The notes under the pieces are model-generated. The model searched no databases. It had not been told where the DNA came from and was given only the letters and a program-made list of their open reading frames with translations. A stretch of DNA of 64,000 bases from Flavobacterium hydrophilum (lineage in GTDB: Bacteria > Bacteroidota > Bacteroidia > Flavobacteriales > Flavobacteriaceae): assembly GCF_003202405.1 (NCBI RefSeq), contig NZ_QJHL01000004.1, positions 124,001 to 188,000 of the forward strand, given 5' to 3'. A program made the position numbers and the translations under genes. Shown in pieces: positions 1-7,549 of the stretch (positions are counted from its first letter, which is position 1; every line of letters starts with the position of its first letter).

Positions 1-848
1 TTTGCCTGATCTAATAAACATCTGGCTAAGTTGGTTGTTCCTTTTATTCCAGGCGTTGCACTGATTGTTTTTCCACTTTGGTCAACAGTAACTTCAACAA
101 CTACTTTTCCGGCCTCATCACAAGTATATTTGGGTGCCGGTTTAGAAAGTGCTTTACGGTTTCCAAGTGAATAACCTGATCCACCGCCTGTACCTCCTCC
201 GCTTCCTGCTCCGTAACCGCTTCCGGTACCAATTCCATTTCCGGTTCCGTTGCCACCACCGGTTCCTCCTCCAGAACCTCCACTTCCGTAATAACCTCCG
301 GAACTTAGGCTTCCATTTGCTTTTCCTTTATTTCCGGCTACTTTATCATCGCCGTCTCCTCCTTTGTTTGAACCTTTTAAAATGCTCGATAACGCATCAT
401 TGGTAGAATTAGAAACTTTAGGTTTTTCAGGAACAGGTTTTGTAACCGGTTTTTCTACCGGAGTAGGTTTTTTAGGTTTTTCTTTTGTTGGAATAACAAC
501 ATCGTTATCTGCGGCTGTGTTTTCCTGAGTAATGATTGCTTCTTCTTCAGGAGTTGCTTTTGAAGGAGCTTGTTTTACATTGTTTTTTACATCCAGAACT
601 TCGCTTTTATAATTGGCTCCAGATCCTAAATCGCTGTCTCCAAAATTCACCGTTACGCCACCGCCACCGCCGCCTTCTGCAAGTGCAACATTGTTTTCAG
701 GATTATAAGGAGGCCAGAAACGTATAAAAAACAGTAATAGCAGTAACACTGCGTATATCGCTGTGGAGATTAATAATGATTTCTTTTTGTCAGAAGAAAT
801 TGCAGCGTCTGCTTTGTTGGGATTAATTTTATAAGGGTTCATTTTCAT
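1..848 (-). CDS. TonB-type energy transducer, 3' end outside window
   Basis: Reading back from the ATG at 846-848 (a second ATG lies two codons later) gives an open frame to the window edge with no stop. It starts MKMNPYKINPNK, has a cytoplasmic stretch with many Lys, one membrane segment (about residues 26-42) followed by FWPPYNP, then an acidic region, a Pro/Lys/Glu segment (residues roughly 115-145: KEKPKKPTPVEKPVTKP), a long Gly/Ser/Asn linker, and the start of a C-terminal domain (PKYTCDEAGKVVVEVTVDQSG, then ATPGIKGTTNL). This order (one N-terminal anchor, Pro-rich spacer, C-terminal VxVxVDxxGxV-like domain) is that of TonB proteins, which transmit proton-motive force from ExbBD to outer-membrane receptors. 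The Gly-rich linker is unusually long. The ExbBD partners are probably upstream on this strand (past 848) or elsewhere; none is in the window. The C-terminus is missing, so the assignment rests on architecture. Confidence 0.75.
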   Translation of the reverse strand, partial: MKMNPYKINPNKADAAISSDKKKSLLISTAIYAVLLLLLFFIRFWPPYNPENNVALAEGGGGGGVTVNFGDSDLGSGANYKSEVLDVKNNVKQAPSKATPEEEAIITQENTAADNDVVIPTKEKPKKPTPVEKPVTKPVPEKPKVSNSTNDALSSILKGSNKGGDGDDKVAGNKGKANGSLSSGGYYGSGGSGGGTGGGNGTGNGIGTGSGYGAGSGGGTGGGSGYSLGNRKALSKPAPKYTCDEAGKVVVEVTVDQSGKTISATPGIKGTTNLARCLLDQA

Positions 849-934
849 TGAACTATTTTCAATTCTGAATTTTGTATGCTATTAAATAAAAACGTTTAAA
901 AGTACTAAAAATTGTTTAGAATTAAAGGGATAAT

Positions 935-1087
935 TTAACCGCAAGATGCACAAAGGTTTATCTAAGGAGCGCTAACTTATTTCTCGCAAAGTCGCGAAGT
1001 AGCAAAGTTTTTCTTTTTAAGTTTTTATTTGCGACTCTGCGTCTTTGCGAGATTAAATACAAACGGCTTTGCAAACTCTGCGGTTAA
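935..1087. repeat. Nested inverted repeat
   Basis: The 849-1150 gap has no gene. It holds two nested inverted repeats. The outer arms begin TTAACCGCA at 935 and end TGCGGTTAA at 1087. The inner arms are TCTCGCAAAG (from 982) and CTTTGCGAGA (ending about 1052), separated by a short AT loop. The words GCAAAGTCGCGAAG and GACTCTGCGTCTTTGC are reverse-complement relatives. It could fold as a long imperfect hairpin in either strand. It is probably a dispersed REP-like element; no protein is encoded. Confidence 0.6.
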
Positions 1088-1098
1088 GTTTTATAAAC

Positions 1099-1131
1099 AA
1101 AAAAACGGACCAAAGATTATTTAGCCCGTTT
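1099..1131 (-). terminator. Terminator of the Glu dehydrogenase gene
   Basis: On the minus strand, AAACGG and CCGTTT arms are followed by a T run just past the stop of the dehydrogenase gene. The stem is short (6 bp), so this is a moderate call. Confidence 0.45.
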
Positions 1132-1150
1132 AGAAATGATGTATAAAAAA

Positions 1151-2377
1151 TTACACTAACTGTTTCAGCGCAATCTCAAAAGCAGTTGCACTAATATTTG
1201 TTTTTGACGGATTTAAAGCATGGGCTTTTATAATCGCATTTTTGATGATTTCTGAAGTATCATTAAAGATCGCTTCATCAGTCATTTGAACTTTTTTCTC
1301 CATAAAATAAGCAAAAACTCTCGCCATTCCGCAATTCGAAATAAAATCAGGAATCAGACTTACTTTATGGTCAACTTCTTCCATAATCGATCCGAAGAAA
1401 ATTTCTTTATCCGCAAAAGGAACATTCGCTCCGCATGAAATAACTTCTAATCCATTAGCGATTAAGCTGTCAATCTGAGTTTGAGTAACTAATCGTGAAG
1501 CAGCGCAAGGAGTAAATATTTCGGCACCAATGGTCCATATTTTTGAGTTGATTTCTTCAAACGGAATCATATTCTCTGCGACTAATTTGTTTCCGTCCTT
1601 GTTTAAGAATAGTGTTCTGATTTCTTCAAAAGTAAAACCGTCTTCTTTAATCAAACCTCCGTCACGATCAATAATTCCGATTACTTTGGCACCCATTTCT
1701 GCCAGATAAAAAGCAGCAGCAGAACCAACATTTCCAAATCCCTGAACTATTGCTTTTTTACCTTTTATATCGCCGCCATAAGTCGTGTAAAAATGGCGGA
1801 CAGCTTCAGCGACACCAAAACCGGTAATCATATCTGCTACGGTATATTTTCTAGTTACATCAGGTGAGAATTTTGGATTTTCTATAACTTTTATAACACC
1901 TTGTCGTAATTGTCCAATTCTATTAATTTTATCAGCTTCTGTTGGTTTAAAATGACCGTTAAAAACACCTTCCTGAGGATGCCAGACACCGCATTCTTCG
2001 GTCATAGGGATTACTTCATGAATTTCATCAACATTTAGATCTCCGCCTGTACCGTAATAACTTTTCAATAATGGGGAAACGGCTTTGTACCAGCGTTGCA
2101 AAACGCCTTTTTTTCGAGGGTCGTTAGGGTCAAAATTAATTCCGGACTTAGCGCCTCCAATTGCAGGACCCGAAACAGAGAATTTAACTTCCATTGTTTT
2201 GGCCAGGGATAAAACTTCATTCATGTCAAGGCCTTTTCTCATTCTGGTGCCTCCACCTGCGGCTCCTCCACGAAGTGAATTAATCACAGTCCAGCCTTCG
2301 GCTTCTGTTTCAGAATCCTTCCAGTTAAAAACAATTTCAGGTTCCTTATTTTCAAATTGCTGCAATAAATCTTTCAT
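1151..2377 (-). CDS. Glu/Leu/Phe/Val dehydrogenase
   Basis: A 408-residue NAD(P)-dependent amino-acid dehydrogenase that interconverts an amino acid (most likely glutamate) and its 2-oxo acid plus ammonium in the cytoplasm. The dimerisation/catalytic domain comes first: SLRGGAAGGGTRM near 34-46, and GGAKSGI at 74-80 with the catalytic Lys77. The Rossmann domain follows with GFGNVG at 213-218 and an acidic residue after the second strand (IIDRDGG). Asn and Ser/Gly residues near the C-terminus (DFISNCGMARVF) match the family. Length is normal for the shorter hexameric enzymes. Substrate (Glu versus Leu/Val) cannot be settled by eye. The gene stands alone, with its own terminator-like hairpin downstream. 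Confidence 0.9.
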   Translation of the reverse strand: MKDLLQQFENKEPEIVFNWKDSETEAEGWTVINSLRGGAAGGGTRMRKGLDMNEVLSLAKTMEVKFSVSGPAIGGAKSGINFDPNDPRKKGVLQRWYKAVSPLLKSYYGTGGDLNVDEIHEVIPMTEECGVWHPQEGVFNGHFKPTEADKINRIGQLRQGVIKVIENPKFSPDVTRKYTVADMITGFGVAEAVRHFYTTYGGDIKGKKAIVQGFGNVGSAAAFYLAEMGAKVIGIIDRDGGLIKEDGFTFEEIRTLFLNKDGNKLVAENMIPFEEINSKIWTIGAEIFTPCAASRLVTQTQIDSLIANGLEVISCGANVPFADKEIFFGSIMEEVDHKVSLIPDFISNCGMARVFAYFMEKKVQMTDEAIFNDTSEIIKNAIIKAHALNPSKTNISATAFEIALKQLV

Positions 2378-2467
2378 TTTGTTGAAATATGTTTAGTTTG
2401 TGTAAAAGTATGAAATAGAATAATGCGAATAATGTATTTTGCTCCAATTTTATTTAATCAAAAAAAG

Positions 2468-2497
2468 AAAGCCGAAAACAACTAAGTTTTCGGCTTT
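2468..2497 (-). terminator. Hairpin terminator
   Basis: A perfect 12-bp stem (AAAGCCGAAAAC / GTTTTCGGCTTT) with a 6-nt loop. An A run on the plus strand becomes a T tract for the minus-strand gene ending at 2522. Confidence 0.75.
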
Positions 2498-2521
2498 AAA
2501 AGTTTATAAAATCAGGAAATA

Positions 2522-3094
2522 TTACTGGCCTAATAAATTTTTCTTTAATGTTTCATCAACTGGTTTGTCTGAAAGCCAGATTCCGAATAATGCTTTTTTG
2601 AAATCAAATCCAGTAATTTTTCCTTTCAAGGCTTCATTTTTAAAAACATTGATGGTTTGATCAATTGGATTATAAGCTAAAATGAAGACATCTTTTTCTG
2701 TGATTTTATCACTTAAAAGGGTTTTTAACTGTTCGATTCTCGGTCTTAATTCTTCAAGATTGCTTCCGGCAGATTTTTCAAAACCTACATTCATGGCTTT
2801 AGTTAATTTGTTGGCAGAAACCATAGACGAAGTAATTTCAATTCGTATCGCCATTTCAGTGTCGCTGTCAATGATAAATTGAGGATCCTGAGTTAATTGA
2901 GATAGATACAATGCCTGCACATACACTTCTAACCACATTTTTGATCTTCCGCCGGCACCGTTAAGTTGTAAAGTTTTGTTTAGAACTTCAATTTTTCTTG
3001 GAACCGTAACGCCATTTACATCTATATGTGTTTGAGCGGATAATGAGAATTGTATGCTTAAAAGCAGTGTGAGCAATAGTAAAATCTTTTTCAT
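2522..3094 (-). CDS. Secreted chalcone isomerase-like protein
   Basis: About 190 residues, starting MKKILLLLTLLLSIQFSLSAQ, a clear Sec signal peptide. An ATG two codons earlier (3100) is an equally possible start. The mature part (VNGVTVPRKIEV, LNGAGGRSKMWLEVYVQALYL, then alternating helices, ending KALFGIWLSDKPVDETLKKNLLG) matches the chalcone-isomerase-like family that is common as a periplasmic protein in Bacteroidota and Proteobacteria (chalcone isomerase-like Pfam families). The motif GxWLGxxPxD is represented by GIWLSDKPVD. Bacterial members bind small hydrophobic ligands; an enzymatic role is not established. Monocistronic, with a -7 box about 40 nt upstream. Confidence 0.8.
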   Translation of the reverse strand: MKKILLLLTLLLSIQFSLSAQTHIDVNGVTVPRKIEVLNKTLQLNGAGGRSKMWLEVYVQALYLSQLTQDPQFIIDSDTEMAIRIEITSSMVSANKLTKAMNVGFEKSAGSNLEELRPRIEQLKTLLSDKITEKDVFILAYNPIDQTINVFKNEALKGKITGFDFKKALFGIWLSDKPVDETLKKNLLGQ

Positions 3095-3135
3095 AGTCAT
3101 TCGTGATAATTTGTTTTAGTGTTTTTTGTTTTTTG

Positions 3136-3143
3136 CAAAAATA
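3136..3143 (-). promoter_or_regulatory. Candidate -7 box (TATTTTTG)
   Basis: On the minus strand TATTTTTG fits the Bacteroidota -7 consensus TAnnTTTG, about 40 nt upstream of the chalcone isomerase-like start. No clear TTG -33 element is seen. Confidence 0.4.
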
Positions 3144-3457
3144 CTGTTAATTTCTAAAATTCAGGGTTTTAAACGGTAAGTTTTTTGTGATATTGTTTTT
3201 GGTTTTTAAAATCTATTAGATTCAGAATCAAAATAGTAAGAGGAGTTTTACTGCGGATCTGTATTCGTTTTATGTTTTTATGATTTTATGCTTTGCAGAA
3301 TATTTAAATCACTTTCTTTTAATTTTTCTTATCCATAATTTTACTCTTAAATTCTGAATAATATATTATGAAATTATAGTTTTACTGAGTTATTTCTAAC
3401 ACAGTAACGAAAACGTTATCGTATTTTTGGATAAAAACCTAAAATACTATGCATGCA
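3144..3457. other. Intergenic region without recognised gene
   Basis: AT-rich spacer between divergent genes. It contains a small dyad TAACG-aaaa-CGTTA near 3404-3418 and a second possible -7 box (TATTTTTG, 3422-3429). No ORF with credible coding features was seen. Confidence 0.5.
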
Positions 3458-3487
3458 TTGTTATTTGGTATTTAAAATTTATCTTTG
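3458..3487 (+). promoter_or_regulatory. Promoter of the acyl-CoA dehydrogenase gene
   Basis: TTG (3458-3460), 19-nt spacer, TATCTTTG (3480-3487): a good match to the Bacteroidota sigma-A promoter TTG-N17-23-TAnnTTTG. It predicts a leader of roughly 50 nt before the ATG at 3543. Confidence 0.65.
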
Positions 3488-3542
3488 AAAAGCTATTTTA
3501 TGGAAACAGGAAGAGCACTTTAACAACTAAAGAACCACTATT

Positions 3543-4685
3543 ATGGATTTTAATCTAACAGAAGAGCATTTAATGATTCAGCAGGCTGCGAGGGATTTTG
3601 CACAAAACGAATTGTTGCCGGGTGTAATTGAAAGAGATGAAAAGCAAATTTTTCCGACTGAACAGGTAAAAAAAATGGGGCAGTTAGGATTTATGGGTAT
3701 GATGGTTGACCCAAAATACGGCGGAAGCGGTCTGGATACAATTTCATATGTAATTGCTATGGAAGAAATCTCCAAAGTAGATGCATCAGCTTCAGTGGTG
3801 ATGTCTGTAAATAATTCATTAGTTTGTTGGGGATTACAGGAATTTGGAACTGAAGAACAAAAACAAAAATATTTGCCGGGTCTTGCCTCGGGTGAAATTC
3901 ATGGTGCTTTTTGCTTAAGCGAGCCGGAAGCAGGTAGTGATGCTACTTCCCAAAAGACTACCGCTATTGATATGGGTGACCATTATTTGGTAAACGGTAC
4001 AAAAAACTGGATTACAAACGGCAACACAGCATCGGTCTATTTGGTCATTGTCCAAACGCATGCCGAATTGAAGCATAAAGGAATTAATGTTCTTATTATG
4101 ACCAAAGATATGCCAGGCTTTTCGGTTGGGCCAAAAGAACAAAAAATGGGTATTCGCGGTTCTGATACACATTCCCTAATGTTCAGCGATGTGAAAGTTC
4201 CAAAAGAAAACAGAATTGGAGAAGACGGTTTCGGATTTAAATTTGCCATGAAAACGCTTGCGGGAGGTCGAATCGGAATTGCTTCTCAGGCTTTGGGAAT
4301 CGCTTCAGGAGCTTATGAACTTGCTTTGAAATATTCAAAAGAGCGTAAAGCCTTCGGAACAGAAATTTGCAATCATCAGGCGATTGCTTTCAAATTGGCA
4401 GATATGGCAGTAAATATTGAGGCTGCCCGTCATTTATGTATGAAAGCCGCGTGGGACAAAGACCAGCATAAAAATTATGATGTAAGTGGAGCAATGGCAA
4501 AATTATTTGCTTCCCAGACTGCTATGGATACAGCGGTAGAAGCAGTTCAGATTCACGGAGGAAACGGTTATGTAAAAGAATACCATGTAGAACGTATGAT
4601 GCGTGATGCCAAAATTACCCAGATCTATGAAGGAACTTCAGAGATTCAGAAAATTGTAATTTCAAGAGCCGTTATTTCAGAATAA
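3543..4685 (+). CDS. Acyl-CoA dehydrogenase
   Basis: A 380-residue FAD enzyme of fatty-acid/branched-chain amino-acid beta-oxidation: it oxidises acyl-CoA to trans-2-enoyl-CoA and passes electrons to ETF. The N-terminal helical domain starts MDFNLTEEHLMIQQAARDFA. The middle beta domain carries CLSEPEAGSD and WITNG. The C-terminal domain has the flavin/CoA motif QIHGGNGYVKEYHVERMMRDAKI and the catalytic base Glu363 in IYEGTSEIQ, the position used by short- and medium-chain enzymes. Length and motifs are closest to butyryl/short-chain enzymes, but chain length is an inference. It is transcribed alone, between a good promoter and a strong terminator. Confidence 0.93.
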   Translation: MDFNLTEEHLMIQQAARDFAQNELLPGVIERDEKQIFPTEQVKKMGQLGFMGMMVDPKYGGSGLDTISYVIAMEEISKVDASASVVMSVNNSLVCWGLQEFGTEEQKQKYLPGLASGEIHGAFCLSEPEAGSDATSQKTTAIDMGDHYLVNGTKNWITNGNTASVYLVIVQTHAELKHKGINVLIMTKDMPGFSVGPKEQKMGIRGSDTHSLMFSDVKVPKENRIGEDGFGFKFAMKTLAGGRIGIASQALGIASGAYELALKYSKERKAFGTEICNHQAIAFKLADMAVNIEAARHLCMKAAWDKDQHKNYDVSGAMAKLFASQTAMDTAVEAVQIHGGNGYVKEYHVERMMRDAKITQIYEGTSEIQKIVISRAVISE

Positions 4686-4708
4686 TTCTCTCTCTTTTTA
4701 ATATCCTG

Positions 4709-4747
4709 AACCCTTTCTGCTTTTTTAGCTTTGAAAGGGTTTTTTTA
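4709..4747 (+). terminator. Rho-independent terminator
   Basis: AACCCTTTC / GAAAGGGTT stem followed by a T tract, 24 nt after the acyl-CoA dehydrogenase stop. Confidence 0.8.
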
Positions 4748-4782
4748 CGATTATTTTTTTTACTTTTCATAAATTTATTTTT

Positions 4783-5760
4783 ATGAAAAAACTATACTTT
4801 CTTCTGCCCTTTGCTTTATTGGGATGTAAATCCGGTATTTCAACAGTTAATCAAAAAACTTCATCGTCAGTAGCAGAATCAACTGAAATCATATATCAGA
4901 TTGAACAAAATGATGTTTCTGATTTTTTAAAATACCTTTCGTCAGATGAATTGGAAGGAAGAGAAACGGGAACACCCGGAATTGAAAAAGCAGCTGTTTT
5001 TCTGGAAGACTTTTTTAAAAAGAACAATGTAAAACCGTATTTCAGTACTTATCGTGACACGCTTACTAATTTTAAAGCACCTGCCTATAATATTCTTGGC
5101 TGGTTAGAAGGAACTGATCCGGAACTCAAAAAAGAATTCGTGGTTTTGAGTGCACATTATGATCATATAGGTTTGTTGAAAAACAAGCAGGGTGATGTGA
5201 TTAATAACGGTGCCAATGATGATGCTTCGGGCGTAACTGTCGTAGCAGAAATGGCTAAATATTTTGCGAAGACAAAATCGAATAAAAGAAGCATGCTTTT
5301 TGTGTTTTTTGCCGGTGAAGAAAAAGGATTGTTAGGATCGAAAAGTTTAGTGCAAAAACTTAAAAAGAACGATTTTAACTTATATGCCCAGTTAAATATA
5401 GAAATGGTTGGTGTGCCAATGAAAAGGGATTATCTGGCTTATATCACAGGTTTTGACAAATCAAATATGGCGGAGCGAATTAATCAGTATACCGGAAAAA
5501 ATACGATTGGTTTTTTGCCAAAAGAAGCTGAATATGAACTTTTTTACCGTTCTGATAATTATTCTTTTTATGATGTTTTCAAAAAGCCATGCCAGTCCAT
5601 AAGTACTTTTGATTTTGAAAACTTTGATTTTTATCATCACCCTTCAGATGAATTTCAGGTGATGAATATTCCTCACATAACTAAATTTATTCAGGAATTT
5701 TTACCTGCTGTGACACAAATAGCGACAACTTCAATGCAGGAAATTACGATGACTAAATAA
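4783..5760 (+). CDS. M28 family metallopeptidase, lipoprotein
   Basis: A 325-residue zinc exopeptidase. The N-terminus MKKLYFLLPFALLGCKSG ends in a lipobox with Cys15, so it is probably anchored in an envelope membrane. Peptidase motifs: SAHYDHIG (His125), NDDASG (Asp146/147), EEKGLLGS (general base Glu179 and metal Glu180), LNIEMVG (residues 204-210) and a C-terminal FYHHPSDE with the last His ligand. The fourth ligand, usually Asp in NxDMxG, is Glu207 here, a conservative change that several M28 branches may share. Likely releases amino acids from peptides. Substrate unknown. Confidence 0.88.
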   Translation: MKKLYFLLPFALLGCKSGISTVNQKTSSSVAESTEIIYQIEQNDVSDFLKYLSSDELEGRETGTPGIEKAAVFLEDFFKKNNVKPYFSTYRDTLTNFKAPAYNILGWLEGTDPELKKEFVVLSAHYDHIGLLKNKQGDVINNGANDDASGVTVVAEMAKYFAKTKSNKRSMLFVFFAGEEKGLLGSKSLVQKLKKNDFNLYAQLNIEMVGVPMKRDYLAYITGFDKSNMAERINQYTGKNTIGFLPKEAEYELFYRSDNYSFYDVFKKPCQSISTFDFENFDFYHHPSDEFQVMNIPHITKFIQEFLPAVTQIATTSMQEITMTK

Positions 5761-5784
5761 AGATTCTTTTTTAGAAGATTTGAT

Positions 5785-5792
5785 TATTTTTG
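5785..5792 (+). promoter_or_regulatory. Candidate -7 box (TATTTTTG)
   Basis: TAnnTTTG match ending 5 nt before the SDR start codon, which would give an almost leaderless transcript. No convincing -33 TTG at normal spacing. Confidence 0.4.
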
Positions 5793-5796
5793 TGGC

Positions 5797-6474
5797 ATGA
5801 AAAATATTATAATTACAGGAACTTCAAGAGGAATTGGTTATGAATTGGCTTTACAGTTCGCAGATGCTGGTCATCAGGTTTTAGCCATTTCAAGAAAAAT
5901 TCCGCAAACGCTTTTAGAACACCAAAATGTTACCTGTCTTTCAGTTGATCTGGCAGATGAATCACAACTCGATATTGTAGCAGATTTTCTTTCATCAACC
6001 TGGAGAAAAGTAGATGCTGTTGTACATAATGCCGGTGCTCTTTTGCTAAAACCTTTTGCAGAAACGACTCAGGCTGATTTTGAAAGCATTTATAAAGTGA
6101 ATGTTTTTGCCGTAGCCAATCTTACCCGAATTTGTTTGCCGTATCTTGAAAAAGGTAGCCATGTCGTAACCATTAGTTCGATTGGCGGAGTGAGAGGCAG
6201 TCTGAAATTTGCAGGCCTTGCGGCTTATAGTTCAAGCAAAGGGGCTGTTGGTACCTTAACAGAATTATTGGCTGAAGAATACAAAGAAAAAGGGATTTCA
6301 TTCAATGTTCTGGCATTGGGTTCCGTTCAGACTGAAATGTTAAATGAAGCTTTTCCAGGTTATCAGGCACCCATTTCTGCAGAAGGAATGGCAACTTATA
6401 TTTATGATTTTACCCTTAACGGAAATAAATATTTTAACGGAAAGGTGCTGGAGGTTTCTTCGACAAATCCTTAA
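5797..6474 (+). CDS. SDR family oxidoreductase
   Basis: A 225-residue classical short-chain dehydrogenase. The dinucleotide motif TGTSRGIG is at 7-14, HNAG at 77-80, and the catalytic residues are Ser128, Tyr144 and Lys148 (YSSSK). The C-terminal substrate region is short. There is no obvious cofactor-determining acidic residue after strand 2 (ISRKIPQ with an Arg/Lys), which suggests NADPH. Substrate cannot be predicted. Transcribed ahead of the four-helix-bundle and SprT genes. Confidence 0.88.
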   Translation: MKNIIITGTSRGIGYELALQFADAGHQVLAISRKIPQTLLEHQNVTCLSVDLADESQLDIVADFLSSTWRKVDAVVHNAGALLLKPFAETTQADFESIYKVNVFAVANLTRICLPYLEKGSHVVTISSIGGVRGSLKFAGLAAYSSSKGAVGTLTELLAEEYKEKGISFNVLALGSVQTEMLNEAFPGYQAPISAEGMATYIYDFTLNGNKYFNGKVLEVSSTNP

Positions 6475-6503
6475 CTAATTATAAATTATGAGTTCTGAAT
6501 TAT
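6474..6503. repeat. AT-rich word repeat, left side of four-helix-bundle gene
   Basis: Contains TATAAATTATGAG followed by GAATTATGAG. It is an inverted partner of the stretch at 6848-6880, and its last ATGAG forms the start codon of the enclosed gene. Confidence 0.6.
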
Positions 6504-6864
6504 GAGTGAAAGTATTGTAAAAACTAAAAGTTTTGAATTAGCTGTAAGAGGGGTTAATTTTTATAAATATTTAGTTTCTGAAAAAAAGGAGTTTGTAATG
6601 AGCAAGCAATTTTTGCGTTGTGTTACTTCCGTTGGAGCAAATGTTCGTGAAGCTGTCAATGCTCAGAGCAAAGCTGATTTCATTCATAAATTATCAATTG
6701 CCCAAAAAGAGTGTGATGAATCTATGTATTGGATTGAAATCTTAAAAGAGACGGATTATATTTCTCTAGCAGAGTTTGATTCCATACATCAACAATGCAA
6801 TGAGGTGCTAAAAATTAGAAGCATTATAATTACTTCCAAAAAAAAACTTATAACTCATAATTAA
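6502..6864 (+). CDS. Four helix bundle protein (S23/Avd-like fold)
   Basis: 120 residues matching the four helix bundle protein family (TIGR02436, 23S intervening-sequence protein-like): it opens MSESIVKTKSFELAVRGVNFYKYL, then SKQFLRCVTSVGANVREAV (the conserved family motif QLxRSxxSIxANIAEG in variant form) and FIHKLSIAQKECDESMYWIEIL. Members occur inside 23S rRNA intervening sequences, as accessory Avd proteins of diversity-generating retroelements, and mostly as stand-alone genes of unknown role in Bacteroidota. No reverse transcriptase or rRNA gene is nearby. Both ends of the ORF are made of the flanking word repeat (start ATGAGTG, end ITHN then TAA), as if the gene arrived with its repeats. 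Confidence 0.85.
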   Translation: MSESIVKTKSFELAVRGVNFYKYLVSEKKEFVMSKQFLRCVTSVGANVREAVNAQSKADFIHKLSIAQKECDESMYWIEILKETDYISLAEFDSIHQQCNEVLKIRSIIITSKKKLITHN

Positions 6865-6880
6865 TAATTTATAACTATTG
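6848..6880. repeat. AT-rich word repeat, right side of four-helix-bundle gene
   Basis: CTTATAACTCATAATTAA then TAATTTATAAC. Its reverse complement resembles the left repeat at 6474-6503 (TATAAATTAT, TTATGAG words). It supplies the final codons and stop of the enclosed gene. Confidence 0.6.
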
Positions 6881-7482
6881 TGAGCGAAACATTAGCCAAA
6901 TATATTCCTGAACATGCAGTAAAGCCCATTTTTGATTTGATAGTGGCCAATCAGGTGCATCTTAAAATCGTTAATGAGCGTCAGACGCGTCATGGTGATT
7001 ACAGGAGAGGGCATACGGGTAAACATGAAATTACGGTAAATGCAAGTTTAAATAAATATCGCTTTTTGATTACGCTGATTCATGAAATTGCACATTTGGT
7101 AGCTTTTGAAAAATTTGGACGAAATATAAAACCACACGGTAATGAATGGAAATTGACTTTCCAGCGTTTGATGGTGCCTTTTATTCGTCCGGAAATATTT
7201 CCTAATCAAATTCTTCCCTTATTGGCGAGACATTTTAAGAATCCTTCGGCAAGTAGTGATACCGATACCACTTTATCATTGGCTTTGAAGCAATATGATA
7301 AGGAAAACGATAAAAATTATGTTTTTGAAATTCCGTATGGAAGTGTTTTCAGAATTAAAAATGGTAAAATATTCAAGAAAATAGCTGTTAGGACAAAACG
7401 TTTTGAATGTCTTGAAATCAGTTCCGGTAAATTGTATCTTTTTAATCCGAATGCTGAGGTAGAATTGATAAATATTCAATAA
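6880..7482 (+). CDS. SprT-like zinc metalloprotease domain protein
   Basis: 200 residues with a GTG start (MSETLAKYIPEHAV). The zincin motif HEIAH is at 68-72 with a likely third ligand at His86 (KPHGNEWK), as in SprT/Spartan-type domains. The C-terminal half (FEIPYGSVFRIKNGKIFKKI, TKRFECLEISSGKLYLF) is the small Bacteroidota SprT C-terminal region and lacks the Cys4 zinc ribbon of E. coli SprT. Eukaryotic Spartan cleaves DNA-protein crosslinks; the bacterial role is unproven. The start codon follows the repeat directly. Confidence 0.85.
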   Translation: MSETLAKYIPEHAVKPIFDLIVANQVHLKIVNERQTRHGDYRRGHTGKHEITVNASLNKYRFLITLIHEIAHLVAFEKFGRNIKPHGNEWKLTFQRLMVPFIRPEIFPNQILPLLARHFKNPSASSDTDTTLSLALKQYDKENDKNYVFEIPYGSVFRIKNGKIFKKIAVRTKRFECLEISSGKLYLFNPNAEVELINIQ

Positions 7483-7487
7483 AAAAT

Positions 7488-7531
7488 AATTCCAAATTCC
7501 AATTGTAAACGTTGGAATTTGGAATTTTTAT
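7488..7531. terminator. Convergent bidirectional terminator
   Basis: A perfect 15-bp stem (AATTCCAAATTCCAA and its complement) with a 9-nt loop lies between the convergent SprT-like and mlaF-type genes. It is flanked by A and T runs and could serve both. Confidence 0.7.
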
Positions 7532-7549
7532 TTTGAAATTTTAAAGAGT

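Noticed and set aside
6502..6864. Diversity-generating retroelement accessory gene (avd)
   Set aside because: The four-helix fold fits, but no reverse transcriptase, template or variable repeat is nearby.
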